Source: Paralvinella palmiformis (lineage: Eukaryota; Annelida; Polychaeta; Terebellida; Alvinellidae). Taken from it: DNA of 64,000 bases. The notes beneath the pieces were generated by a model. The model was given only the letters and a program-made list of their open reading frames with translations, was not told the origin of the DNA and ran no database searches. The position numbers and the translations under genes were made by a program. Location: NCBI GenBank assembly GCA_025642065.1, contig JAODUP010000508.1, forward strand, positions 62,001 through 126,000, given 5' to 3'. Below are positions 1-13,800 of the stretch, in pieces (the stretch's first letter is position 1; each line of letters starts with the position of its first letter).

Positions 1-114
1 TGCTCTCAGGGCAGTAGAAAAATATTTGTTTTTTTATTAGAAATTCTGAACTGTGGTCTTATTCGGATGATCAAAATATAGTAATTGTATTAGTCAAAGT
101 CCCTTGAATTCAAT

Positions 115-296
115 GGCGCCTCTGGTCTAACTGGTAGCCCGTTGGAACAGAGATCACTACCAGCTGAGTTCCAATCTCACCGTGAACATATTTGAAGGGC
201 GTTTCATCTTTGATTTCGCTTCATTATCTTTGGAGGTCACTTGGCCCATTTAGCCTACTTGTGTACAAAAGTGGCCTTAAAACATCATCAGCATCC
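115..296 (+). mobile_element. tRNA-derived SINE (family A)
   Basis: A tRNA-like head (GGTCTAACTGGTAGCCCG), a degraded B box (GAGTTCCAATC), a body with TTCATCTTTG and TTTGGAGGTCAC, and a tail near AAAACATCATC. Confidence 0.8.
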
Positions 297-1446
297 CTTT
301 TTTGTACCAAAAGGATGTTCAAAAAATGTAATAGGGGAGTGAGTCTAAAAATCATTTAACCAAGGAGCATTTTTTTACTGTATCTTCATATCATTTGGCA
401 CAAAATACTCCATATACTAAGCACGTTGATAAAAAATTATATTTGGTAGTTTGATACAAACAAATATAATATCTATGTATGTTACTATGCATATATCATA
501 CATAAAATAGGATGGATGGGATAAATTAGGCATAAATTTGATCGGATTGTATAACAACCTAAACATGCTGAACTGACGCTGCAGGAATTTATGAGATTTG
601 GCGCTCAAGGACCTCTGGGTTTTCCCAATTGTGCAGTACGGATAGTTTTGCATCATAAACAAAAATTATACCATTAAATAGAAAACATTCTCAGCTTTAT
701 CACAGTGGTGGTTCCCCTTGTCTAGCTCAATTATTAATAGATGTATTATTGCGGTTTAGATTTAAAAGTGATCGCAGAATAGGTTTCTTTCGTATTTTCA
801 TAGGGAAACCAGCATATTTAGAAAGAGTAGAATATTGGCAACAACATGGCTAGCTTCGTTTGTTAATAGGTAATGCAATGGCCATGTGCAGAGGGTAAAC
901 AGACACCTTATTGTGGACCATTTTGTCAAAAAATCATTTGTGCTTCGTTTCTGGCCCGTTTTTGGCGTTTCATCATTTAATAATTATATATACACTCGTA
1001 GCGTAAATAGTGTGCATATATAGTAATGCAACCAAATTATAATTCAAAGTTAAAATAATTATAGCGTTTTCGTCAAAAATTATTGTCAACAGTTCTGGAA
1101 TGTTCAACATGTCACGGCATGGGTATGACGAATCAAAATGAGATTCGACGAAAAATACAAGTAATAACATTACAACCGGCACATTTTCTGTGCGAATTAT
1201 TCATCAAAGCCATATTTATCGCGTATTACACAAAGATGAGAGCGGATTATGATAGCCTACCATGTTTATCAAACCTGTGACAACCCGGTCTGCTCAAACT
1301 CGCATTTGCCGTGATGTTATATTCATCCGCTAGATGGCAGGGTAATCGATTAATGGACAAGCAAATGTGGTTATTTGCCTTTTGATACAAAAACCTACAC
1401 CCGCGCCGTTATCTTACTTTGCTGCTACTACTGCTGGTCTTGTTGT

Positions 1447-1483
<37 letters not shown>
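1447..1483 (+). repeat. (CTA)n microsatellite
   Basis: Trinucleotide tract. Confidence 0.9.
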
Positions 1484-1484
<1 letters not shown>

Positions 1485-1615
1485 TTACTAAATAATGAAT
1501 AATAAACCTTAATTAGACAAAGTTTACGGTTACATAATTATGAAACATACACAACTTTTACATATTGTCATTTATAATTTTCATTTATATAATATATATA
1601 TTGTCATATATATTG

Positions 1616-1618
<3 letters not shown>

Positions 1619-1671
<53 letters not shown>
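1619..1671 (+). repeat. (TA)n microsatellite
   Basis: Dinucleotide tract. Open frames over it are artefacts. Confidence 0.95.
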
Positions 1672-1675
<4 letters not shown>

Positions 1676-2208
1676 TGCGATATTATGCTCGACCGGGACC
1701 AGTGTTTCCAGGTCCGGTCTAGTTTCAGCGCCATACTACTCGATAAAACTAGTACAGAGCTAGAGGCTAACACTAACAGCTACCCATCAAACAACCAAGA
1801 TCACGATATGTTTGTTAACTTGTGACATATCAAAAAAACAACCGCACAAATGACTTCACTTGCGATATCCCGTCAAATCTTGGACACATGCCTTCCGGCT
1901 ATGAATCAAATTTGTGTAACCTGGCAACGTCACAATCAACACTCGCGGCTTCCCAACTGACCAGTGTAATGAGTGTTCTGGAATTTATCTGAATACTGTA
2001 GATCTGCTTAATTTGGCGAATATGAAATAATGGCGAAAATGGCGAGTGGTATAATATTTCCTGTCGCCAAAATATTATGTTGTACAGAACTTCATATTAC
2101 ACTATGAAAGCACTAGTTTAATAACACACTGAACATGTGCAAAATTCTCATTTATTCAACAATCGGTTCACATTGCAGTTTATAATGAAACAATCACTCG
2201 TTTAAAAA

Positions 2209-2470
2209 TCATTCGTCCCTGACATTGTCCCCATCAGAATCACTCATAATAGCGATCAATAGTCCTGTTTTTTCCCAGCCATGTTTAAGAACATTAGTTT
2301 GTCGAGTAATAAAATCAAACGCATCAAACAACCAGCCTACGTGTAGAGGTTTGAGTCTAGTGATCTTGAGGCTGAGTTGAGTGTCTGCAATTTTGCGATT
2401 GGATGTCAAGGAGTCACTGACTTGATCACTATACAAGGCATTGATTTTGCGTGCAAGATTTGTTATGATT
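2209..2470 (-). pseudogene. Possible transposon ORF tail
   Basis: The frame ALYSDQVSDSLTSN, then LKITRLKPLHVGWLFDAFDF and HGWEKTGLLIAI resembles the C-terminal end common to several invertebrate transposon ORFs (WYADQ, LKPLHA.W, GW..AGI). The superfamily could not be fixed. It ends in an acidic tail. Confidence 0.45.
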
Positions 2471-2603
2471 TATATTCGTTTGCTGAGAATAAAAAATACT
2501 ATAAAAACATTATATTTTACACCTCCTTATAGACAAGACAAGACAATTTATTCACAATTTCCGATTCATATATAATGCATGACATAGTATAATATTAATA
2601 GTA

Positions 2604-2746
<143 letters not shown>

Positions 2747-2984
2747 TCAGCTATACATGCATACAAATGCATACATATACACATAAACACATACCTACAT
2801 ATGTATATATGCACACAGTAATTCTGATAATTGGGGGGAATATTTTTAACATGTTGAAGATGGAAAAAGCGGATTGACAAAAAAAAATGCAGCGAAAATT
2901 AGTTTAAGTACTTGACACCAGGAGATGGAAATTAAAGACACACCTTGTTTCCACACATAAACTAACTTTATCAAATATGTTTTC

Positions 2985-3860
2985 AGTACTATCTACAATC
3001 AGCGCAAACCGTACTGCTACATGTTACATTGTCTGCATATGAAGCAAGTAAGTGAGCTATTACCCGTTTTTTTAAATATAGCTCGTGTGGTCTCACTTGG
3101 CAGAAGCGCCTCCGTTTGTTCCAAATTTGAGATAAACTGTAGAGGTCAACTTTGATAAAAAGTGGATATGTACCACGTTCCACGTGCAACAGATCAGCTT
3201 GACGGGTGAGACGAATTTCCTGGATTTCACGAGTTTATTTGAAGGTATTATCAAACGAATGGGGCCGTCTATTATTGGCGAAATCGTACATGAATAACGA
3301 GGATTGATATTCATACAAGTCTTTAAGCTTCACAATATTGGATTGCTTAAACAGAGGTTCAATATGATTATTATATTTTGCTTTATTTATTGTACGAATT
3401 GCACATTTTTGTAGTAATTCTGTTTTATGTACGACTGATTGGCGAGCCCTGTCCCCATGCTAAAATACCATATGTGAGGTGTGGTTGGATGAGTGCAAAA
3501 TACAGTATCCTTAGGCGTTCAACTGGTAAAATAAGTTTAACCTGTTTGATGGAGAACAAGACAAGAGATATTGTGCTATTGGTGTGTTTTAAATGATATT
3601 TCCATGTCAGGTGCTCATCTAACAAGATATCCAAAAACTTAGTCGATTTTTCTTTTAACTACGAACCCATTCTTTGTTATATTCTGTTATCACTTTGTTT
3701 TCGTAGCATTGAGTGATAACTGGTTTACACAAAACCTTTCATTGGGCGAAGTCATCGATACGTTTGCCTCTCCAAAAAGCTGAGTCACGTTTGAGTTTCT
3801 TAAATAAAGTGACGTGTCATCAGCAAAAGACATTTATATCAGATGAATGCTAGATCACTG
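2985..3860 (-). mobile_element. Non-LTR retrotransposon 3' fragment (CR1/L2/Jockey-like)
   Basis: On the - strand, in broken frames: SFADDTSLYL (the RT catalytic motif, with F for Y) and later NATKTK, then LLDEHLTWKYHL, ALIQPHLTYGILAWG, and LKDLYEYQSSLFMYDF. This is the order of reverse transcriptase palm, thumb and C-terminal region. Frameshifts make it non-functional. Confidence 0.8.
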
Positions 3861-4412
3861 GAATAGCTTCCGCAACTACAACACGGCACATAGAGGTGTA
3901 TATATAGGCTCACCCGTACATATGAGTGACTTTGGGGCATTTTTCCTGTTTCTAACAGCATGAGCCGAGATATATGATCTAGATCATTATTTTAATTATA
4001 TTGTATTTAGCAATAACAGAACACCAAAAAGAAGATCTGCATTATCCTCATTAGTTGTTGGCTATTTAATTTCCATCAACGTGTAATTAATTGTCGCCTA
4101 TAATCCGTTCTTTTAATTAACTCATCCACGATAACACTGATGTGTTTTATGTTACATATAATAAAGGCGTAGGCTCAGGTTTTTGTGATGTTTATAGTTC
4201 TTACAGAATTATGACCAAACGACTACTACCTAAATAGAAAACCAATTATATATATTAGTACAGATATAATGCAGCTATAACTGGAAATAAAGCATATACG
4301 TCAGTACATATAATATATATTATGATAATAATTCTAATACCTCCGACAATAGCAGAAATAATAGTATTTTCACTCAGCCCAAAATAGCAAGTGTTTGTGT
4401 GTGTGTGTGTGT

Positions 4413-4449
<37 letters not shown>

Positions 4450-5004
4450 TTCCACACATTCTGAGCATTACATTAATTCTCCAAACAAACGTAATAAATG
4501 GTTATTCAGTGGTCAAGAGGTGATCTAGGAACGCGATATGACCTTCATGGTTCGACCTCAACTGTCGGCTACTGGCCTTTTGTATACTCATATACGTAAA
4601 ACGTCTTCGAGCTGAGCATGAAACCAATCGTATGGCGGCGATAGAAGTAACAAAAGTAAGCTATAGAGTAAATAACAACAACACTAACAACACTATCGTG
4701 AAAATACTATTTTCAAAGCATATGCATAGTCTATTTCTTTCCATCTATTTTGCTAATTAGCCCAGTATCGTGAGTATTAGTGTCATATAATAATAATATG
4801 AGAATATTTTAATAGCCAAACTGAAGGATGAAATATCGCACATACTCAAGCAATACAAGGATATTCGATCCGGCGAATTAACATTATGTAGATCTAGATC
4901 TAGTGCCTAACGCTACCACACCGAAAGATTGCCCTAAATTGTTATATGTACTCTACGGTCTACCAAAAACCCGGTTTTTATGCTGTCGGAAACCGTCCGC
5001 TGTC

Positions 5005-5160
5005 ATGTCTATGTCGGCTTGTCGCGGCGTCAGACTTCTCATATCGAGATTTTATTCACGGACATTTCCCGGGAATAAGCTTTTGTCAGCGATGGAGGCC
5101 TTCACCAAAGACGGCGTTGTACCTGATGTTATTGATACCGTGCCCAATAAGATGCTAACT
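5005..5160 (+). CDS. PEBP: PEBP coding exon 1 (leader plus start of PEBP fold)
   Basis: Starts at the first ATG of the frame and ends before a GTACGT donor in phase 0. It encodes the basic leader, then [20 protein letters not shown], which matches the usual PEBP beginning. A second in-frame Met at residue 30 is an alternative start. Confidence 0.85.
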
Positions 5161-7870
5161 GTACGTTTTAATAGAATATTACAAAAAAGTCAGACCATTT
5201 CAACTTCACTCACTGACTTCAGCCTTGAGTCTTGACTGGACTATTTTTATATAAATAATTACTGAATTAGATCTATTCGTATTTTTTGTCTGCTGTTTGT
5301 CGTCAAGTTCATGTAATAACTGAGAAAGTAAAACGAAAATTGCAGTAGTCAAGGTTAACACATTAATGATTTGAATTTAAAAAAAGGACTTCTAGAAATG
5401 TCATCGTTCGTTTTCTTTAACAATAATATAAATATTACAATTGAATTGGTCTAAACTCTAGTCTAGTAGATCCTCTAGAATGGAATCCAGATCTGGTTGT
5501 ACTAAATCTTGTTGTAATGTTAATAGATTAACTCGTCTACTGAGATAGTTTCTGGAACCTAATATTTAATTGACTGCCAGCAGCCATGCCATATCAGACT
5601 GGCATGAAATGTAAACTTGAATAAAATAAATTTAACCATGATGTATCATGCTATTTATAAGGAAGTCATTATTCACCTGGTTGCCAGTTCCCCAGTGAAG
5701 ATTTTGTCTCCTGCCCACCCTGCAAATATTTGGTTCCCCAGTGGATGCTGGCATTGCCTGTTTTACTAACAACAGGTGGGAGACGGGAAAATGGTCGCCA
5801 GGATTTTGAGGCCTATCTTGCCAAATTTGAGGCATCTACTGACACTAAGTTCACTAAAGATGACTGTCGAACCATCACAGTTACTAATAAACATTTAGGC
5901 ACAGGGCAGACGGCATTCAGAGAAGATCTGAAAATTTTAAAAACATTAGAAGTACCCATTAGCACAATGCTACTAGTCATACATAGTCATAGTGCCCCTC
6001 CCAGGCAACGATTTACTGGCTACTTTTGAGAGAACTGCAAACTTGGTATTTTCACTAAACATATAGCACGTCTGTTTGCTATGGTATTCAAGTTATCAAT
6101 TGTAACCTATTTAAAACAGAGGGGCAAATCATTGTAAGCTAAACCTAGTGCATCCACACCAACTTAGCCATTCATTTTGTGATGATCCAGCTGGGCTTAC
6201 TGACCACTGAGTGAAGATTTATGTCGTTGTGCACCCGGCAATGCCAGCTGAACAAGAACAAAAATTAGCTTTGTATACCTGGCTGCTGGGTAAGTAGTCA
6301 CCAATACCTTCCTTTGGGGCCCAGCTGCTGGATGAATAACATTTTCTATCGTTCAGGAGCTGGCTGCCAGGTACATAATATCGGCCTATTTATAAACAGG
6401 ATTTTGTCCGAATAATGATGCCTTGTGTTGATCATATTATTGGTCTTTATAAATATGAATAGTTATTTTTAAATCCATGACAGAAATCAGACATCAAATA
6501 AATTTTTTGTGAACTACCTGTTAATGTTATTTAATTTTTTTTTAAACAATGACGTGATGATGCAGAACTGATGTTAAGTTTAATTATGAAATCCAGGTAG
6601 ATCACAAGAAAATCTAACCAAATGTACATTGACCGATGTAGCTTCACCTTTGCAGGAAAGTTGCCACTCTATAAATTCTCTCTTATATGGATTAGAGGTG
6701 GTATAATATTATCTCAAATGTTTCTTCATGAAGCCATTTCAAGAAAGAATTTCATATTATCATCACATTCTAATTCGCCGAATTTTGTTAGAGCAGTTCA
6801 CCGAAAAAAAAGATGCAGAGTTTGTTTTGGAAACTAGGTTGCTTTTCCAAAATTAATTGTATATAAGAGATCGTTTCAAAACATACAACTTAACAGTGTA
6901 GTAGATTACTTTTTCTTCACAACATTACTTGACCTGGCCTAACAATAAAAATGTTATTGTCACACAGGGTTCAAGTTTAAACTGGTTTAGCCCAGCCCAG
7001 CAGGTTTAACCCGGGTTAAACCCAGGTTTCACAAGTTAAACTGGGTTTTTCTCAGAATACAGTATATTGGTTCTTTTATACACGTGAAAAGTAGTTGTTT
7101 GAATGGTTTGCATTTTTAAGATGTCAAGATGCTGACAATGTGCACCAATCAACATAATCTAATATTTGAAATATTATGCTATTGGTAGAAACAATCAGTA
7201 TCACATTGTAGTAATTATGCAAGATGTTATGATTTGTTGGTGGCCTGAATAAATTGATCTGTTCTATGATTGGCTGAGCTTGTTTGTTAAATCAGCTTCT
7301 GCTTAAAGGAGTACTTTGCTCAGGTTTGGCTATGGCCAATGTATACTGCCTGTTTTAAAGTGTATGGGTTTCTCTACTGATTACTACTGGCATTTGTTGC
7401 ATTTAGCAACGAGAAAGCATATTTTTTAGTAAAATTCCACCAGATTTATCAGTATTATTTGAAGCCATTAATCTCCAGCTCCAAGATTTGTCAGCCAATC
7501 AGCGAGCGATACGTCACCAGTGCTTAGCGTACCGACTTGTGGTTATGGTTCAAAATGTAAACATACCGAATTCTTGTGTTGGATTACTTTGTATATTGTC
7601 ATAATTACACGTCATGGCTTCAAATATTTCACCTTATGATTTTGAATCAGTATATTGTAATTCTGATTTATCAGTTACTGAAAGTACTAAGAGTGACACA
7701 GAAACAGAGTTCATAAATACCGAGAACAATCAACATCGAGTCGGAGCTGTCAGCTGTCATTTCAGAATGGTGTTCGTGCGAGCAATGCGTTTCAATGCCT
7801 ACAGCTAGCGTCTATAGAATTTACATTTTATTGTGAATTATCAAAACATATACATGCAGCTTAGATCTTG

Positions 7871-7918
<48 letters not shown>

Positions 7919-8383
7919 TGACTTAATTCTGTTCTTATTGCAATATTTGATACATAGCTGTATCATGTCAATGATATTACACACATGCAACACATTTTAT
8001 TGAGACAGCTAGGTAATATATAGTATATATAAGTAGTGATGTCATTTTGACAAAACATACAATGACATTGTATTTGTAGATCTATTCTAGACTTTAAATC
8101 TACTCTGGAATTTAAATAACCAAGACAAAATTCACATCGCCAAAGAACACTGTAATTATTCGTGTTTGATTCTTTACAGATCATACAGGCAGTTCACTTA
8201 TTGAGTTTATGGAAAACCTGGTCCCAAAAACTGAATTACTATACCATCATGGGTTCAACAACCGATAAGATATTGTGAAATTATTTAGTCTGATATATGA
8301 ACTGTTAATATTTTACAGTTGAGATCTTATATATTCAGTACTTTCACATTTCAAATATTTATTCTGATTCTGTGGCATTACAC

Positions 8384-8433
<50 letters not shown>

Positions 8434-10785
8434 GACTTAATTCTGTTCTTATTGCAATATTTGATACATAGCTGTATCATGTCAATGATATTACACACAT
8501 GCAACACATTTTATTGAGACAGCTAGGTAATATATAGTATATATAAGTAGTGATGTCATTTTGACAAAACATACATCTTCTATAGTCATTAGTTATTCAC
8601 AAGTTACAAGCTTAATGTGTATATTTCAAATCAATTCAAATAATTCCACTTCAATGTTCAATCAATATTACAACTAATTTGGTCCATGAATAAAAACATA
8701 CAATGACATGAATGTTGAAAACACAGCAATGAAGATGGGCTGGACTGCATCAGTCTCATACATATGTAATTGTCTAATTACAACCATGATAAAGGAGTAA
8801 AAATGTGTTAATATGTATTTCATTCATGAATATTGGGGGTTGATTATAGGTAATTAATACATAAAAATAACTTACTACTGAGGCAAGTTGCACAAAACAA
8901 AGCAATACTTTCTTGTATATTTATACATTATCCATAATCCACCCCACCCCAATTTTCATGAATTAAATGCCCATGCAATAAAACAATGTTTGATTAATTT
9001 ATTGGCTGTAATTAGACAAGGTCCTATTTGAAATAGACATATTTTACTAGCTTGTGAAATGAACATGTACGTTAATGCTTTTAGCCCAATTAAGATTCAA
9101 GAAGGAAGTATTTGTTGGCTAAAAGTTATTTTGTAACTCAAAATAATCAACTTAATTCAGATGTATCTTGCTAAATTGGTTGGTGGATAATTAAATAGTC
9201 CATATTACATTTCACATTAGGCACCAAGTGATTTTGTATCAATAATTATAACTAAAGTGCAAAGATTATGTGATACAAACATTAGGAATTATTTTTTCTT
9301 TGAAGGAAACATATTTTAAGGGAGTTAATACGGCAAGTACAAATGTGTCCATGTTACCTAAATGAGTCACCAACTACATGGACCTAGTCCTATTTGTTTA
9401 ATCCTGTACAAAGATGACCATCTATGTAACAATAACAAAATGTGAAAAAATCAGGCTTGAAATGACATTGACAGATCCGAACTTGTCTCGCAGGGGAATG
9501 AAATAAGTTTAGTTTCTTCAACCAACTATCCAATTTAAAATTATTATCTCATGGCAGCGTGAAAAAGGAGTATCCAGGATTTGTTTTCTCCGTAAGCAGA
9601 CAGTTTGGTGCGCAACAAGTCAGCATTTTGATGGTTTTTCTGCTGCTTAAAACATACAAGGATATACAAGATGATTCACAGAGCTAAGCACTGGTGACGT
9701 CACAAGTCAAGGTCGAGAAAATAAATGGCGCCAATTTCGAAGCTCAGTTGCCACAGAAAATCAGATAGTCTTCCATGCATGAAAACTATATTAGAACGCA
9801 GCGGTTTTTATACATAAACATGTTGATAATAACTTTTATTTAATGATTGACAAAATAGTGTAAAGAAAAACGTCATTTATTGATATGAAAATAGAGCAAA
9901 GTTCCCCTTTAATATAGATAATAAATGTGGTGAATTAGTGGTGAATTGTGCCTAAAATTGAGTTTAACCCAGTTTAGCCCAAAATGGGGGTTTAGCCTAA
10001 ACCGGGTTAAACCTGCCAACCCTGTTGTCCCATCACCCTATCACTCTTCCTATGGTATGCCCCAAGCTATTTCATTCGCCCTCTTTCACCGTTCTTTTTT
10101 ACATTTATATAAAAAACTGTACATATCATATGTTGGGGTCAGTGGGAAGACAGCTTTGGCAATCGCCAATGGCAATATTATGTTCTTTTATTGCATTATT
10201 TATGTTGTATGCATGCGTATGCAAATGTAAATTGAAAACAAAGTTCAATTCAGTTAGTCAGGATTACTCTCTCTCTCTGTGTATACGGAGGTTCATTTGT
10301 TATTTTTGTTTAAATTTGTGACCAGAAAACGAGCATAGTACACACAAAAAACATGAGCACTTACCTATTTCCGATGTTGAATTTTTACTGAATGATTTAT
10401 CAGAATACAACCCTCGTCACTTACACCCTGATAGTGACCACTGTAGGAGTCATTGCCAATCATCACGCTGTCACTGTGATCATGTGCAAAATTGTTACTC
10501 AAAAGTATATTGCGTATCTACATAATTATAGGAATGATGCTTTTTTTGTTACATCAATTATTACATAAAGTTATATTTCTTTAATTAAGGGAAAACCTGT
10601 ATTGCCCCATTTATGCTACAAAATCTGGGATAAAAATTGATTTAATCTGCTGGAATGGAAATCCAAATAGAACCCCTCCATTTGTGTAAGTAGTAACACC
10701 AGTCTGGGATGTAAAATCTAAAACAGAATTGCTTAAATCAGATGAAGAAGATTTGAGCATCCAATGAGAGGCAGAAGACCCCCCC

Positions 10786-10824
<39 letters not shown>

Positions 10825-13800
10825 ATTATTATATGGGGTTTACTTTGTATAATAGACTGATTCAGTTACCCCTGGCGCCACCATGTGGCTGAATTTCACA
10901 CTACAGTCTCGGGTTAGAAGTCTAAGAATCAGTGTGTTGCACAGCAGTTTATGTGTATAGTTGCCGATAAATGTCTTACTGAAACGCTGTATTTAGACTA
11001 TTTACCATCTATATTTGGATTTTATTTATAGTCCATTAAGGGTATGTGATCTCCAGATCATAATTTTCCATTTAATAGCAATGGCATAAACTTCATCCAA
11101 TAGATATATGCCACTAAACTAAATAACGTTCAGCATGATCTGTATGGCTGTCATGGTTCAGCTTGTCTAGTTCAAACTTATTGTTTATATAAGCTTTGCC
11201 ATCTGACATGACGATGTGAATGGATGAAATCAATAATTACATAGATTATGATTCAATGATTCTTATTACTGGAACATTGGTATTTATGCATGATATCTTG
11301 TATTGAAAGTGAACTGTTTTATTTTCTGACTCAGCCATTCGTGCAATGTTTTCTACATGTAAATGGCAAGGTTGTTAATACTCTAATGTAATAACCTTTT
11401 TATCTGATAATATACAGGTGATACATATATGATTGGTTCCCAGGTACAAGTAAAAATAATATTTCCAAAACTCTACATTAAATATATTTAAAATCCATTG
11501 AAACCCATGCTAAAAAAATCCCTTACAAGTCAACATAGAATAACTAAGGCATAACTGTGTCATTCATCTGGAAAGATCGGTCTGCTCAATAATTGGGTTA
11601 TATCTTGATAAATATTGTGTTAAATCCTTTGGAAAGACACAATCGTTCAGCTGAAATACTAGTCTCAGTCTCCAAGTAACATGAAATAATTTGCTGAAAG
11701 ATTTCTAGTATTTAATGTTAGCGATACATTGCCTTCCCCTATTAACAGTTAGCCCCATATCTGTTTCTAGCCCGAGACAGCAGTTGGTAACCAATGTAAC
11801 GCATTTTGCCTGAATCGGTCTATTATCTGTCATTTCTTTGATCTTCCCAATCCAGGTCAAATATGGCATCGATGAGATCAAGCCAGGTGTTGTGAGGACT
11901 CCTACACAGGTACTCATCCTAAATGTATTGGTGTGACTGGAACAATATCGAGCAGTATGTTTTAGAACCGTTACATTTCTTACACTGTATATTGAAAAGA
12001 GAATATTTCTAATTAAGTTTATAATAATATTTCAATGATTGAATCAATTTATAGGTATTATTTTTTAGGTGAAGAACCAACCGATTGTTGAATGGGAGGC
12101 TGAATCTGGAGCATTTTACTCGCTGATTATGAATGGTAAAGAAAGTTAAAACATTTGTCGTGTTGTCAACTTTTTGTAATTTTCAAATTAGGCCATTGTT
12201 TTTTGAATACTTGTTTTACAAACCCGCTGACCACAGCTGAAACAACTTGCCACCAGAAAATAAAATCAACTTTTTATTATTATTTTCCCGCTGACCCACC
12301 TGCGGCTAACTTTTTCTTCTTCTTTGAATCGTTTCTTTCTACATTCAAAATACATCATTTTAACGAACGCAAACGCATACAGAATGTTTATTTTTTATTT
12401 TCCCAACTGACAGACCCTAATTTTCGTGAGGCAAATTTCCCATAAAAGAAGTATTCAGAAAACAATGGCCTTATGTTTATAGTTGTGGTGTAAATCTTCA
12501 GAATTGCTTCTTGTTGGTCACGGCTGGGGCCAGTTATAATTGGAATTGATAATTGTCTATAATTATAGTGCAATTTTACTATTACTGTAATTTTAAATTA
12601 TTTTATTTGATCTAATGGCGTTGTGACAATTTACAGGTTGATTGGCAGTGGCAAAACTGTAATGGTGATCCGCTCAAAAACTTACCAATTTCTCTGCCAC
12701 TTTTTCATGTGGCAGACAGTGTTACTCGTGGATGAATGATCCTGGACGCTAAATAGCTGCATTTTATTTGAGTGATATTAATGTAAATTTAAACAGGCGA
12801 AGTGAAATATGAAACACCCTACAGACATACCCTGCCATGGAGTGGGAGGTATTTATTAATGGTTTCCGTTTTAGAAAGGTTGATGCATTCACTGTTATTG
12901 AGTCGATTTGATTAGCCCCAATCCTGGTCACACCTGGGACATGTGGCCGAGGGAAATAAACCCCCAAACACAGACATGAGCTGGATTCGAACCTCAAAAT
13001 GGAGGTTTGCAGTGCATTGCTCTCACCGCTGTGTGTCATCATAGTGCACCCATGGTTAGTGTTCTGTGTGTCAAGATCTTATCACATTTATAGTTGTCAA
13101 AGTCTTTAATTTGGAGAAAAAAAACATGTTACAAATGAAGTATCTCCACCACAGAGTCACAGCCTTTTAGGCAAATGGACAATAACTATGGCGTATTTAG
13201 AGAAAATTTGAATAAATGTTTTATAATGGATATAGTTGTAAAATAACCCTACTGGCTGCTGAACATATTGCATTATATTACATTGAGAACCCACAATATG
13301 TGAGGAACGTATACAAATAACATATTGCATTATATTACACTGAGAACCACGAATATAAATTATAAATTGGTATCTGGCTTACCCACAATATTGGATGTGA
13401 CCCCAGAGTTGTGTACCCAATATCAACCCATGACACAATATTGTTGCTTGCTGTACATTCACATGAGTATTGTGTGTTGAATAGCCTTTGTTTGCTAGTT
13501 ATTGTTAAAAATGATTGAATGAAATGTTATTTATGACAGAAAATATAAACACAGATTTAATTGAAATTGTTAATTCTGATTGTCACATATTGACCAACTT
13601 TAGCTATGTTTGACATTTATGAAATTTTAATTGAATGTCTACTATTGCTATAGTTCTAAAGATAATTAAAATTTGCAGTTGACTAATAATCGGTGAAAAT
13701 TGACAATACATTTTTGGTTATGTTCATTTTGTTTTCCCAGATCCTGACGCACCAAGTCGTAAGAATCCGAAATTTGGTGAGTGGCATCACTGGTTGGTTA

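Larger units (their letters stand above)
300..2200. other. Intergenic, no gene seen
   Basis: AT-rich. The open frames are short and show no family resemblance. Contains the CTA and TA tracts listed separately. Confidence 0.6.
7511..9700. promoter_or_regulatory. Inverted 18-bp motif upstream of both transposon ORFs (7511-7528, 9683-9700)
   Basis: The 18-bp word ACGTCACCAGTGCTTAGC occurs forward at 7511-7528 and inverted at 9683-9700. The copies end 85 and 56 bp before the two ATGs. A second shared inverted block lies at 7304-7320 and 9895-9911. The placement suggests a common promoter duplicated at both ends; that role is inference. Confidence 0.45.
6965..10024. mobile_element. 3.06 kb DNA transposon with CAGGGTT ends and P2X7-like and THAP remnants
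   Basis: The left end starts CAGGGTTCAAG and the right end, read inward, CAGGGTTGGCAGG. Both are followed by related GGTTTAACCCGG-type sequence over about 80 bp. The flanks TTGTCACA (6957-6964) and TTGTCCCA (10025-10032) look like an 8-bp target duplication with one mismatch. Inside are two decayed converging reading frames (7614-7830 + and 9420-9626 -) and inverted copies of an 18-bp motif (7511-7528 and 9683-9700). An 8-bp duplication with CAGGG ends fits hAT; THAP plus 8 bp also fits P elements. No transposase core is visible, so the copy is non-autonomous. It sits in PEBP intron 1. Confidence 0.8.

Noticed and set aside
10025..10321. Frame with a possible membrane segment and Cys-Lys-rich tail
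   Set aside because: It begins at the transposon target duplication, has no recognisable motif and lies inside an intron.
10325..10525. Cys/His-rich frame ([13 protein letters not shown])
   Set aside because: Short, with stops at both ends and no known zinc-finger spacing; chance in intronic DNA cannot be excluded.
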